Part shown: in pieces, positions 52,610 to 60,692 of the stretch
Numbering within the stretch: position 1 is the stretch's first letter
Layout: each line of letters begins with the position of its first letter
NCBI GenBank assembly: GCA_006226425.1
Contig: SBGX01000019.1
Location: forward strand, 62,001-126,000
DNA length: 64,000 nt
Source: Bacteroidota bacterium
Lineage (GTDB): Bacteria > Bacteroidota > Bacteroidia > Flavobacteriales_D > Crocinitomicaceae
Direction: 5' to 3'
Made by a program: the position numbers and the translations under genes
Notes under the pieces: model-generated
Seen by the model: the letters and a program-made list of their open reading frames with translations, nothing else
Databases searched by the model: none
Told to the model about the DNA's origin: nothing

Positions 52610-53080
52610 TTACTTTTTGCCAAAGAAAGAGCCTAACAACTTGGAAAGGAATCCCATTCCGCCACTTTTTCCGGAAGCACCATTGTTACTGTCCCCGTCA
52701 AACATATCCACAAAATTCCCTAATAAGCCAGCGATTCCATCCTGGGAATTTGCTCCTTTCGAAGACAGTCCAGAAGAAAACTGTTGAATAATCTGTGGCA
52801 TGTAGGCACTCACTGATTGCGCAATATTATCAGGTAATCCTACCTTTTGAATCAAGCCGGATAAAAAGTCATTCTGGACCGAAGAAGCCATGGACTCATC
52901 ATCATCTGTATTCGGATTATCTGAAATCAGGCTGGAAACCTGTCCTGGATTTTCCTTGAATTTTTTGTTAATAGCCCCAACGGCCTGATTCATGACCGAG
53001 TCAATCTGACCATCTGATACTCCTGCCTGTTTGATCAAACCTCGTACCGTTTCATTATTTAGTATATCACCTAAATCCAT
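52610..53080 (-). CDS. Hypothetical protein (DUF937-like)
   Basis: 156 residues, no signal peptide. Helical N-terminal half with repeated amphipathic helices (VRGLIKQAGVSDGQIDSVM, FLSGLIQKVGLPDNIAQSV) and a Gly/Ser-rich C-terminal linker ending FLSKLLGSFFGKK. The pattern recalls the DUF937/YidB family, a weak similarity. A -7 element lies 17 bases upstream. Confidence 0.7.
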   Translation of the reverse strand: MDLGDILNNETVRGLIKQAGVSDGQIDSVMNQAVGAINKKFKENPGQVSSLISDNPNTDDDESMASSVQNDFLSGLIQKVGLPDNIAQSVSAYMPQIIQQFSSGLSSKGANSQDGIAGLLGNFVDMFDGDSNNGASGKSGGMGFLSKLLGSFFGKK

Positions 53081-53096
53081 CGTTATATTTTTGTAA

Positions 53097-53104
53097 CAAA
53101 TATA
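53097..53104 (-). promoter_or_regulatory. -7 promoter element of the 156-residue protein gene
   Basis: Minus-strand TATATTTG, exact TAnnTTTG. Predicted leader about 13 bases to ATG 53080. No -33 TTG. Confidence 0.5.
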
Positions 53105-53167
53105 GAAAAATCATTATTTTATATTAAATTAGCTCTGTTTTACTTAAGAACAATATTAATTATCACG

Positions 53168-53500
53168 ATGGGAAAATTTGTAATTAAAAAAAGAACGAAC
53201 GGCGAACTTCAATTTGATCTAAAAGCCGGAAATGGACAAGTAATTCTTACAAGCGAAGGCTATAAAGCTAAAGCAAGTTGTGAGAATGGAATCAATTCTG
53301 TGATCAAAAACTCTCAGGATGACTCTAAATTTGATCGTCTGACATCTAAGAATGGAAAATTTTATTTCAATCTGAAAGCTACTAACGGACAGATCATTGG
53401 TACCAGTGAAATGTATGAAAGTAAGGCTTCCTGCGAAAATGGAATTGAATCTGTTAAGAAGAATGCAGCAATTGCAAGCACAGAAGATACAAGCAACTAA
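53168..53500 (+). CDS. YegP-like protein with two DUF1508 repeats
   Basis: 110 residues made of two DUF1508 units: residues about 1-50 (GELQFDLKAGNGQVILTSEG, KASCENGINSV) and about 55-100 (GKFYFNLKATNGQIIGTSEM, KASCENGIESV). YegP-type proteins are small cytoplasmic proteins of unknown function. The gene is divergent from the DUF937-like gene and ends in a bidirectional terminator. Confidence 0.92.
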   Translation: MGKFVIKKRTNGELQFDLKAGNGQVILTSEGYKAKASCENGINSVIKNSQDDSKFDRLTSKNGKFYFNLKATNGQIIGTSEMYESKASCENGIESVKKNAAIASTEDTSN

Positions 53501-53518
53501 GAACAACTATTCTTTTAT

Positions 53519-53553
53519 AAAAAAACCGCAGCGAATCGCTGCGGTTTTTTTTA
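53519..53553. terminator. Bidirectional terminator between yegP-like gene and glyA
   Basis: Stem CCGCAGCG (53526-53533), loop AAT, CGCTGCGG (53537-53544), A-run before and T-run after. Strong T tail on both strands. Confidence 0.9.
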
Positions 53554-53573
53554 TTCTATCAGGATCTCCGATC

Positions 53574-54848
53574 CTACATTTGGAAGAGCGGATAGGCCCG
53601 CATCATTTCGTTTACTTCCTTCTTTACTGCAATACTCACTCCCTGGTCTCCTCCAGAAGTCAATACACGGTCAATGAGATCAACCACCTGATGCACTTCT
53701 GTCTCTTTCAATCCGCGCGTCGTAATTGCCGAGGTACCAATTCGGATTCCGGATGTCACAAATGGCGATTCCGTATCAAAAGGAACCATGTTCTTGTTCA
53801 CGGTGATATCCGTTGCCACCAGGGCATTCTCCGCATCTTTTCCTGTAATTCCCTTGGAACGCAAATCAATCAACATGCTGTGATTGTCCGTTCCCCCGGA
53901 AACTATTTGATATCCTTTGGAAACAAAGGCTTCGGCCATCACTGAAGCATTCAACTGGACCTGCTTCATGTAGGACTTGTACTCTTCTGTTAGTGCTTCA
54001 CCAAAAGCAACTGCCTTGGCCGCAATTACATGCTCTAAGGGGCCTCCCTGAATTCCTGGAAAGACTGCTGCATCCAACAAGGCTGCCATAGATTTAGGAT
54101 TTCCATTTTTCCATTTCAATCCAAAAGGGTTATCGAAATTCCTTCGCATCATGATCACCCCTCCTCTAGGCCCTCTTAAGGTCTTATGAGTTGTGGTCGT
54201 TACAATGTGGCAATGCTCCAAAGGGTCATTCAACAAACCAGCCGCAATCAAACCAGCTGGATGCGAAATATCCGCCAGGACGATCGCTCCTATCTCATCC
54301 GCTACTTTGCGAATCCGTGCATAATCCCAATCTCTACTGTGCGCTGAAGCTCCACAGATAATCATTTTGGGGCGATGTTCTCTGGCTTGATTTTCCAAAG
54401 CTACATAATCAATTCTTCCTGTCTCTTTCTCTACTCCATAAAAGTGAGGCTCATACAATTTCCCGGAAAAATTGACCGGAGAACCATGTGTAAGGTGTCC
54501 TCCATGCGACAGGTCAAAGCCTAACACCTTATCTCCCGGTTGCAAACAGGCCAGAAACACTGCAGCATTCGCCTGCGCTCCGGAATGGGGCTGTACGTTT
54601 GCCCAGGTAGCACCGAACAATTTACACAAGCGATCGATTGCCAGTTGCTCTACCTTATCAACGACTTCACAACCTCCATAATATCGTTTTCCGGGGAGTC
54701 CTTCTGCATACTTGTTCGTTAGTACGGAACCCATGGCCCGCATAACGTCCTCGCTTACAAAGTTTTCAGATGCGATCAACTCGATTCCTTCAAGTTGTCT
54801 CTTTTTTTCAGCTTCGATTAAATCGAAGAGTTCTTTGTCCTTTTGCAT
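53574..54848 (-). CDS. glyA: Serine hydroxymethyltransferase
   Basis: 424 residues. PLP lysine in [14 protein letters not shown] (Lys222), N-terminal [29 protein letters not shown] and [12 protein letters not shown]. It interconverts serine and glycine with tetrahydrofolate. An exact -7 TAnnTTTG lies just upstream. Monocistronic, facing the yegP-like gene. Confidence 0.98.
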   Translation of the reverse strand: MQKDKELFDLIEAEKKRQLEGIELIASENFVSEDVMRAMGSVLTNKYAEGLPGKRYYGGCEVVDKVEQLAIDRLCKLFGATWANVQPHSGAQANAAVFLACLQPGDKVLGFDLSHGGHLTHGSPVNFSGKLYEPHFYGVEKETGRIDYVALENQAREHRPKMIICGASAHSRDWDYARIRKVADEIGAIVLADISHPAGLIAAGLLNDPLEHCHIVTTTTHKTLRGPRGGVIMMRRNFDNPFGLKWKNGNPKSMAALLDAAVFPGIQGGPLEHVIAAKAVAFGEALTEEYKSYMKQVQLNASVMAEAFVSKGYQIVSGGTDNHSMLIDLRSKGITGKDAENALVATDITVNKNMVPFDTESPFVTSGIRIGTSAITTRGLKETEVHQVVDLIDRVLTSGGDQGVSIAVKKEVNEMMRAYPLFQM

Positions 54849-54865
54849 TGCCTGTCTGTTTGTCG

Positions 54866-54873
54866 CAAAAGTA
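54866..54873 (-). promoter_or_regulatory. -7 promoter element of glyA
   Basis: Minus-strand TACTTTTG, exact TAnnTTTG. Predicted leader about 14 bases. No -33 TTG at usual spacing. Confidence 0.55.
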
Positions 54874-54920
54874 AAGATTAAATTTCAAAACGGAGCCCCT
54901 TTTAGGAGCCTTGATTTCGT

Positions 54921-55682
54921 CTAAAATCGTTTCACACAATTCAGTGTATGTGTCAGGCGTTGTTGATCATTATTCCAAATCCCTTCTACTCTCAATTCAT
55001 CATTCCGAACCCATCCATGTGCATGCATAATTCGTCCCTCATCCAGCACAATTCCTACATGTGTTACCTTGCCTCCAGCATTGTGAAAAAAGGCCAGGTC
55101 TCCAAATTCCAACTCATCAAAAGGAATCTCGCGGCCATGTAGCACCTGTTCACTGGCATCCCTTGGCAAATTGATCCCTTTCGAACGATACACCTGTTGC
55201 GTGTACCCGGAACAATCGATCCCAAAAGGACTTTTTCCTCCCCACAAATAGGGACTTCCTTCATAAGCAAAAACGAGTGCTCTGAACGTATCTTCTTCTC
55301 CCGATCCGGAATCATCTAATACTACCTCCACCAAATAATTCTGTGTCCCCATTTGAAATGTCTCATCGCACTCTTCTGGCAAGTAGGCTCCCCGGCTAAT
55401 CAACTGTGACATTCCTCCACCAGTGATCCGCAAGAGAAATTCCCCTTGCATTCCCAGACCATCCTGCCAACGTTTCCATTCTTTCGGGCTCATTGGCAAA
55501 AGTTGCTTTGTATCCATCCAGCCCTCATAGCCATCGATCGCCGAACGCACCAGGGTCCAATTGGAGGCCACTTCCAATACATCAACTGGCTCACCAAAGA
55601 GTAATTGACTGACCATTTCTGCCCCATCTTCAGCTTTGGAGCGCAGCGGAGCAATATTGACTCTACAACTAGCTAGTTTCAA
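54921..55682 (-). CDS. C40 (NlpC/P60) peptidase without signal peptide
   Basis: 253 residues. An SH3-like domain (about 5-60) and a linker precede an NlpC/P60 domain with Cys157 in FGIDCSGYTQQ, His208 in VTHVGIVL and His220/222 in IMHAHG, the full Cys-His-His set of gamma-D-glutamyl-diamino acid peptidases. No signal peptide or lipobox is visible, so it may act in the cytoplasm on recycled muropeptides. Three bases after the DinB gene. Confidence 0.9.
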   Translation of the reverse strand: MKLASCRVNIAPLRSKAEDGAEMVSQLLFGEPVDVLEVASNWTLVRSAIDGYEGWMDTKQLLPMSPKEWKRWQDGLGMQGEFLLRITGGGMSQLISRGAYLPEECDETFQMGTQNYLVEVVLDDSGSGEEDTFRALVFAYEGSPYLWGGKSPFGIDCSGYTQQVYRSKGINLPRDASEQVLHGREIPFDELEFGDLAFFHNAGGKVTHVGIVLDEGRIMHAHGWVRNDELRVEGIWNNDQQRLTHTLNCVKRF

Positions 55683-55685
55683 GAT

Positions 55686-56267
55686 TTATTTCTTTGGAAA
55701 CGCCGGGTGATTCATTACATTCAATGCCTGTTGCACGTGTCTCTCATTATGATACACCACAAAAAGCAAAGCATCTCCCAGTCGTAAACGAACGATCTTA
55801 CTGATCGAAATTGGAACTTTTACCCGACGTAAATTCACCTGGGAGGCCAGTTCAAAAATCTCTTTCAGTTCTACCTGATTTGTCTCAAACAACGCAACAT
55901 CATCTTCACTCAACAAAGACTCATCCATTCTTGGGTTGTAGGCTTTAGGTGCCTTAAACTTTCTTTTTACATTCTGTGCCCTCCCAAGCTTCATGGATTT
56001 CCAGGCTGATCTCCCCAGAGGAGACGAAACAAAATTTTCTTTGTTCGTTGTAAATCGGGTCTTTTCAATCCCCTTGCGAAATACATTATGATAGTAATTC
56101 GCATATTGATTCAAATGGGCAAATACTTCCTGAATGTTCCAGGATGACTCATTGGGTCTCCACTGTAGCTGTTTGGCTGAAAGTTTTGAAAACTTCCCCC
56201 GAACCAGCTTCAGGTTCTCTTCGGTAATCGCTCTCACCTCTTTCAATAAGTCGATTGAAGTTATCAT
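55686..56267 (-). CDS. DinB superfamily protein
   Basis: 193 residues. A four-helix DinB-like fold: SWNIQEVFAHLNQYANYY (first His), and FVVYHNERHVQQALNVM with the C-terminal His pair. These could bind a metal as in bacillithiol transferases. The substrate is unknown. First gene of a two-gene operon with the NlpC/P60 gene. Confidence 0.85.
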   Translation of the reverse strand: MITSIDLLKEVRAITEENLKLVRGKFSKLSAKQLQWRPNESSWNIQEVFAHLNQYANYYHNVFRKGIEKTRFTTNKENFVSSPLGRSAWKSMKLGRAQNVKRKFKAPKAYNPRMDESLLSEDDVALFETNQVELKEIFELASQVNLRRVKVPISISKIVRLRLGDALLFVVYHNERHVQQALNVMNHPAFPKK

Positions 56268-56309
56268 TTAGTTACAAATGTTTTGAAGGTATGTCTATTG
56301 TTTATTCAT

Positions 56310-56338
56310 CAAATATAGCTAATTTATAGTCATTTCAA
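56310..56338 (-). promoter_or_regulatory. Promoter of the DinB-NlpC operon
   Basis: Minus strand: TTG (56336-56338), 18 bases, TATATTTG (56310-56317). Predicted leader about 39 bases to ATG 56267. Confidence 0.6.
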
Positions 56339-56407
56339 TGCTTCCAAGCCCTTAGCTTCTTTACTTTTAGCAGTATTTCGTAAATTGCCGGATCAAATTC
56401 GTATCAC

Positions 56408-57694
56408 ATGAAACTTCTAATACCCCTACTATTTTTATTTCTGACCGGAAGCATCCAGGCCCAAAATTTTGATTGGAAGCTACTTCCGGAAGCACCGTTT
56501 CACACCTGCAATAATGCCGTTGTTGAAGCTTTCGATGGAGATCATCTCTGCGCTTATTCCTTTGGAGGAATGGATACAAGCAAAATTCATTCTGGAATTC
56601 ATCAAAAAGCAATGAAATATGATCCAATCACCAATTCCTGGTCAATTTTGGCTAATCTTCCAGACAGCAGTGGTAAAATTGCCAGTGCAGCAAGCGTAGT
56701 CCGCAACAAAATATACATCATCGGAGGCTACCACGTAGCTGCCAACGGCCATGAAACCTCATCAAACAAAGTACATGTCTTTAATCCGCTCACCGAAAGT
56801 TTTGAAGCTGACGCGAGCCCTATCCCCATCCCTATTGACGATCACGTGCAGTTGGTCTGGAGGGACAGCCTTATTTTTGTGGTATCCGGTTGGAGCAACA
56901 CTCAAAATGTTCCAAACGTGCAAATATTCAACCCTTCTTTAAATCAATGGACGGTCGGGACTTCCACCTCAAACAACTTCCTATACACTGCTTTCGGGGC
57001 GTCTGGAGTCATCATTGGGGACACGATCTTCTATCATGGGGGCGCACGAATGGGAGGAAATTTCCCGGGCACTGATTATCTCCGAAAAGGTGTCATTAAT
57101 CCCGTTGATCCGGAAAAAATCAGCTGGTCGCAAGCCACTGCCAGTAACGGTCTCATCAGGTATCGAGCTGCGGCCGTCACTTATGGAGATCGTGCTTTTT
57201 GGATGGGAGGTTCTGAGAAAACTTACAACTATGACGGAGTGGCCTATGACGGAAGCGGAGGAGTCAATCCAACAACCGGCATTTTAACTTACCAAAGTCC
57301 TTCGGCTCTATGGAAGGAAGTACCTGGACAGCCATATGGAGTCATGGATTTACGTGGAATTGCTCAAATGAGTTCAAATTCCTGGATCATCATTGGAGGT
57401 ATGGAGAATGGACAGCAGGTAAGTAACAAAGCTTATCTGATCACTCTCGATGAAGGATCTCTCGGATTGTCTGATCAGTACATGGAACGCATCGAGTTCT
57501 TCCCGAATCCGGTTGATTCTCAACTGCAAATCTCTCCATTGCAAGAGCAAAGCTTGTCACTATTTCAAGCAAACGGTAAGCTCCTGCGAAAGATTGAGCC
57601 AGGAAAAAAAATGATCGATGTTTCCGATCTTGCTCCCGGAAGATACATTCTTCAAACCGGCGAAGGAAAAAGTTACTCCTTTATAAAGAAGTAG
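56408..57694 (+). CDS. Kelch-repeat secreted protein with T9SS sorting domain
   Basis: 428 residues. Signal peptide (MKLLIPLLFLFLTGSIQAQ). About five kelch units follow, visible as paired Gly and Trp/Tyr in AYSFGGMDTS, KIYIIGGYHVAANGHE, IFVVSGWSNTQNV, TIFYHGGARMGG and WIIIGGMENGQQV, forming a beta propeller. The C-terminus (FFPNPVDSQLQIS to KSYSFIKK) is a T9SS sorting domain. It could bind or cleave glycans or proteins outside the cell; no catalytic motif is visible. Confidence 0.88.
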   Translation: MKLLIPLLFLFLTGSIQAQNFDWKLLPEAPFHTCNNAVVEAFDGDHLCAYSFGGMDTSKIHSGIHQKAMKYDPITNSWSILANLPDSSGKIASAASVVRNKIYIIGGYHVAANGHETSSNKVHVFNPLTESFEADASPIPIPIDDHVQLVWRDSLIFVVSGWSNTQNVPNVQIFNPSLNQWTVGTSTSNNFLYTAFGASGVIIGDTIFYHGGARMGGNFPGTDYLRKGVINPVDPEKISWSQATASNGLIRYRAAAVTYGDRAFWMGGSEKTYNYDGVAYDGSGGVNPTTGILTYQSPSALWKEVPGQPYGVMDLRGIAQMSSNSWIIIGGMENGQQVSNKAYLITLDEGSLGLSDQYMERIEFFPNPVDSQLQISPLQEQSLSLFQANGKLLRKIEPGKKMIDVSDLAPGRYILQTGEGKSYSFIKK

Positions 57695-57720
57695 TTAGGA
57701 ACAATCTTCAAGGCTTAAAA

Positions 57721-57752
57721 TTTGACTTTTTTAGTTACAGCATATAACTTTG
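57721..57752 (+). promoter_or_regulatory. Promoter of ornithine aminotransferase gene
   Basis: TTTG (57721-57724), 20 bases, TAACTTTG (57745-57752), both consensus. Predicted start near 57756, leaving an 86-base leader, the longest of the predicted leaders in this window. Confidence 0.7.
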
Positions 57753-57762
57753 TAACGTAAGG

Positions 57763-57835
57763 ATGATTTCTCTCCTAATTGAATGAGGAAAGGATGGTAG
57801 CTCTCCGAGACGAGCTTTCGTTTAATTCTAATTAA
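57763..57835 (+). promoter_or_regulatory. Leader of the ornithine aminotransferase gene with short upstream reading frames
   Basis: The leader holds three ATG-started short frames: 57763-57786 (MISLLIE), 57783-57800 (MRKGW, overlapping the first) and 57794-57835 (MVALRDELSFNSN). It also holds a small stem, AGCTC and GAGCT, near 57799-57816. Two frames contain Arg codons. Whether any is translated is not shown; it could be an attenuation leader or chance. Confidence 0.3.
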
Positions 57836-57841
57836 TTTGTT

Positions 57842-59086
57842 ATGCTTACAGTTATGCAAAATTTATCCTCAGAAGAAATGATCCGGTTGGAAGATCGTTA
57901 TGGTGCACACAACTATCACCCGCTACCCGTTGTACTAAGTAAAGGAGAGGGCGTTTATGTTTGGGACGTAGAAGGGAAAAAATACTTCGATTTCCTTTCT
58001 GCCTATTCTGCCGTGAATCAGGGACATTGTCACCCAAAAATCGTTCAGGCACTAATCGAGCAATCCAAAGAGTTAACCCTGACTTCAAGGGCTTTCTACA
58101 ATGATAGTCTCGGACACTACGAAAAATTCGTTTGTGAATACTTTGGTTTTGACAAAGTACTTCCTATGAACACAGGTGCAGAAGCCGTTGAAACAGCCAT
58201 TAAGTTATGTCGCAAATGGGCTTACGAGAAAAAAGGAATCGCTGAAAACCAGGCAAAAATCATCGTTTGTGATGGAAACTTCCACGGTCGAACAACAACA
58301 ATCGTATCTTTTAGTAATGACCCGGATGCCAATACGAATTTCGGACCTTTTACCCCCGGTTTTATTCGTATTCCATACAATGATGTTGCTGCCCTGGAAA
58401 AAGCACTTCAAGCTCCGGATGTTGCCGGATTCCTGGTAGAACCTATTCAGGGAGAAGCTGGTGTTTATGTTCCTTCCGATGGTTATTTAGCTGAAGCCAA
58501 AGCCTTGTGTGAAAAACACCATGCGCTTTTCATCGCTGATGAAGTACAAACAGGGATTGCACGTACAGGAAAACTACTGGCTGTTCATCACGAAAACGTA
58601 ACTCCCGATATTTTAATTCTCGGAAAAGCATTGTCTGGAGGAGTGTACCCGGTATCAGCTGTGCTCGCAAATGATCCAATTATGGAGGTTATTAAGCCTG
58701 GTCAACACGGTTCTACTTTTGGAGGAAATCCTGTTGCTGCCAAAGTTGCTATTGCCGCCCTGGAGGTGATCCAGGAAGAAGCTCTTGCTGAAAATGCGGA
58801 AGAACTGGGAACATTATTCCGTCAAAAAATGAACGAATTGATTGCGGAAAGCGATCTTATCGTGAAAGTACGTGGAAAAGGGCTTCTGAATGCTATTATT
58901 GTTAATGATAGCCCTGAAAGTAGCACGGCCTGGGACTTGTGTGTTCAATTGAAAGAAAATGGTCTGCTCGCCAAACCAACACACGGAAACATTATTCGCT
59001 TTGCTCCACCACTTGTCATGAACGAAGAGCAATTGATGGAATGTGTAGAGATCATCAGAACAACCGTACTTAACTTCAAAAAATAG
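57842..59086 (+). CDS. rocD: Ornithine--oxo-acid transaminase
   Basis: 414 residues; class III PLP aminotransferase. [19 protein letters not shown] and [15 protein letters not shown] are hallmarks of ornithine aminotransferase; [13 protein letters not shown] and the PLP lysine in [15 protein letters not shown] follow; the Asp of [12 protein letters not shown] pairs with the pyridine N. It converts ornithine and 2-oxoglutarate to glutamate-5-semialdehyde and glutamate, the step after arginase. ATG 57854 is an alternative start. Confidence 0.95.
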   Translation: MLTVMQNLSSEEMIRLEDRYGAHNYHPLPVVLSKGEGVYVWDVEGKKYFDFLSAYSAVNQGHCHPKIVQALIEQSKELTLTSRAFYNDSLGHYEKFVCEYFGFDKVLPMNTGAEAVETAIKLCRKWAYEKKGIAENQAKIIVCDGNFHGRTTTIVSFSNDPDANTNFGPFTPGFIRIPYNDVAALEKALQAPDVAGFLVEPIQGEAGVYVPSDGYLAEAKALCEKHHALFIADEVQTGIARTGKLLAVHHENVTPDILILGKALSGGVYPVSAVLANDPIMEVIKPGQHGSTFGGNPVAAKVAIAALEVIQEEALAENAEELGTLFRQKMNELIAESDLIVKVRGKGLLNAIIVNDSPESSTAWDLCVQLKENGLLAKPTHGNIIRFAPPLVMNEEQLMECVEIIRTTVLNFKK

Positions 59087-59102
59087 TCTGTTGTTATGGA
59101 CA

Positions 59103-59133
59103 TAAAAAAGCCTGCTGAAAAGCAGGCTTTTTC
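59103..59133. terminator. Terminator after rocD
   Basis: Stem GCCTGCT (59110-59116), GAAA loop, AGCAGGC (59121-59127), then TTTTTC. Flanked by A-run upstream, so it may also serve the minus-strand gene ending at 59162. Confidence 0.85.
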
Positions 59134-59161
59134 TTTGCTATTAATTATTGCTTTGGACGGA

Positions 59162-60574
59162 CTACTTGATCTTCGTTGGACAAACATAGTCTGTTCGTGT
59201 CAAACCGGTGTTTTTAATCGCACCGTAACCTCCGGCCACATCAATGAGATTGTGAATTCCGCGGCTTTTTAAAATGGACCCGGCGATTACTGAGCGATAT
59301 CCTCCCGCACAGTGGATAAAGAAATCTTCTTCTTTTGGAAAAGATGCCAGATAATCATTCAAATAATCCAATGGCGTTGACTCTGCCATTTCCAAATGCT
59401 CGCTTGCATACTCTCCTGGCTTTCTAACATCAAATACCGGAGTTCCCTGCGCATTCACCTGACGTTCAAATTCCTCTGCAGATACCGAACGCATGTTGTC
59501 CGTTTCTTTTCCTGCTGCTTTCCAGGCATCCAGACCTCCGTCCAGGTAGCCCATCGTATGGTCAAAACCAACGCGAGACAAACGCGTCACCGTTTCTTTT
59601 TCTCGTCCTTCAGGCGTGACCAGTAAAATAGGTTGTTTTACATCCTTGATCAAAGCCCCTACCCACGGTGCAAATCCACCATCGATTCCAATAAAGATCG
59701 AATTGGGAATATGGTCTTTGATAAATTCACTTTGATGTCTTACGTCCAATATCACTGCTTCCACTTCATTTGCCAATAACTCAAATGCTTCCGGACTCAA
59801 TGCCTTACAACCTCTGGAAAGTACATCATCAATCGAATCGTATCCTCCTTTATTCATCGCCACATTCATTGGGAAATAAGATGGTGGAGGCAATAATCCG
59901 TCTGTTACTTCTTTAACAAATTCTTCTTTCGTCATGTCAGCGCGAAGTGCGTAATTCGAACTTTTCTGTTCGCCAAGTGTTCCAACCGTCTCTTTAGACA
60001 TATTTTTTCCACAGGCCGAACCAGCTCCGTGTCCTGGATAAATCACCGTATCATCCGGCAAAGTCATGACTTTGTTTCTCAAGCTATCATACAAGGTAGC
60101 CGCCAACTCCTCCTGTGTCATCGAAGCTGCTTTCTGGGCCAGATCCGGTCTTCCAACATCTCCCAAGAATAGTGTGTCTCCGGTGAACAATGCTGTTTCC
60201 TTTCCTGTTTCATCAATCAAGAGGTAACAAGAACTTTCCATGGTATGACCAGGAGTATGAAGCAGTTTAATCTTCACGTCTCCCAATTCAAAGAGTTCTC
60301 CATCCGCCCCTACATAGGCATCATATCCCGGGCTTGCTGTTGGACCAAAAACAATTTTTGCTCCTGTTTTCTCAGCCAAGGTCACGTGACCACTCACAAA
60401 GTCCGCATGGAAATGCGTTTCAAATACATACTTGATTTTTGCTCCGTCCTTTTCAGCTCTTTCCACATAGGCTGAAACTTCTCTTAAAGGATCAATAATT
60501 GCTACTTCTCCTTTGCTTTCAATATAATAAGCTCCCTGAGCCAAACATCCGGTGTAAATTTGTTCTACTTTCAT
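59162..60574 (-). CDS. MBL-fold protein with two rhodanese domains (persulfide dioxygenase-like)
   Basis: 470 residues. N-terminal ETHE1-like metallo-beta-lactamase domain: THFHADFVSGH (His54, His56, Asp58; Phe59 replaces the usual second His), TPGHTMESSC and FTGDTLFLGDVGRPD. The missing second-site His fits a mononuclear-iron persulfide dioxygenase, which uses one site. Two rhodanese domains follow; the first lacks the catalytic Cys (LLVTPEGRE), the second has Cys422 in FIHCAGGYRS. It probably oxidises sulfane sulfur and shuttles it. Monocistronic. Confidence 0.9.
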   Translation of the reverse strand: MKVEQIYTGCLAQGAYYIESKGEVAIIDPLREVSAYVERAEKDGAKIKYVFETHFHADFVSGHVTLAEKTGAKIVFGPTASPGYDAYVGADGELFELGDVKIKLLHTPGHTMESSCYLLIDETGKETALFTGDTLFLGDVGRPDLAQKAASMTQEELAATLYDSLRNKVMTLPDDTVIYPGHGAGSACGKNMSKETVGTLGEQKSSNYALRADMTKEEFVKEVTDGLLPPPSYFPMNVAMNKGGYDSIDDVLSRGCKALSPEAFELLANEVEAVILDVRHQSEFIKDHIPNSIFIGIDGGFAPWVGALIKDVKQPILLVTPEGREKETVTRLSRVGFDHTMGYLDGGLDAWKAAGKETDNMRSVSAEEFERQVNAQGTPVFDVRKPGEYASEHLEMAESTPLDYLNDYLASFPKEEDFFIHCAGGYRSVIAGSILKSRGIHNLIDVAGGYGAIKNTGLTRTDYVCPTKIK

Positions 60575-60611
60575 CGTTTTGTGTTTTTATTGTCATTCAA
60601 TTGATACTATA

Positions 60612-60619
60612 CAAATTTA
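60612..60619 (-). promoter_or_regulatory. -7 promoter element of the MBL-rhodanese gene
   Basis: Minus-strand TAAATTTG, exact TAnnTTTG. Predicted leader about 34 bases to ATG 60574. Confidence 0.45.
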
Positions 60620-60692
60620 ACGAAATCTGTTCTTTTCTCATCCTCAAAAACAAAAGATTTCGACCTTAGTTTGAAATGCTAAATTGGGGAAA

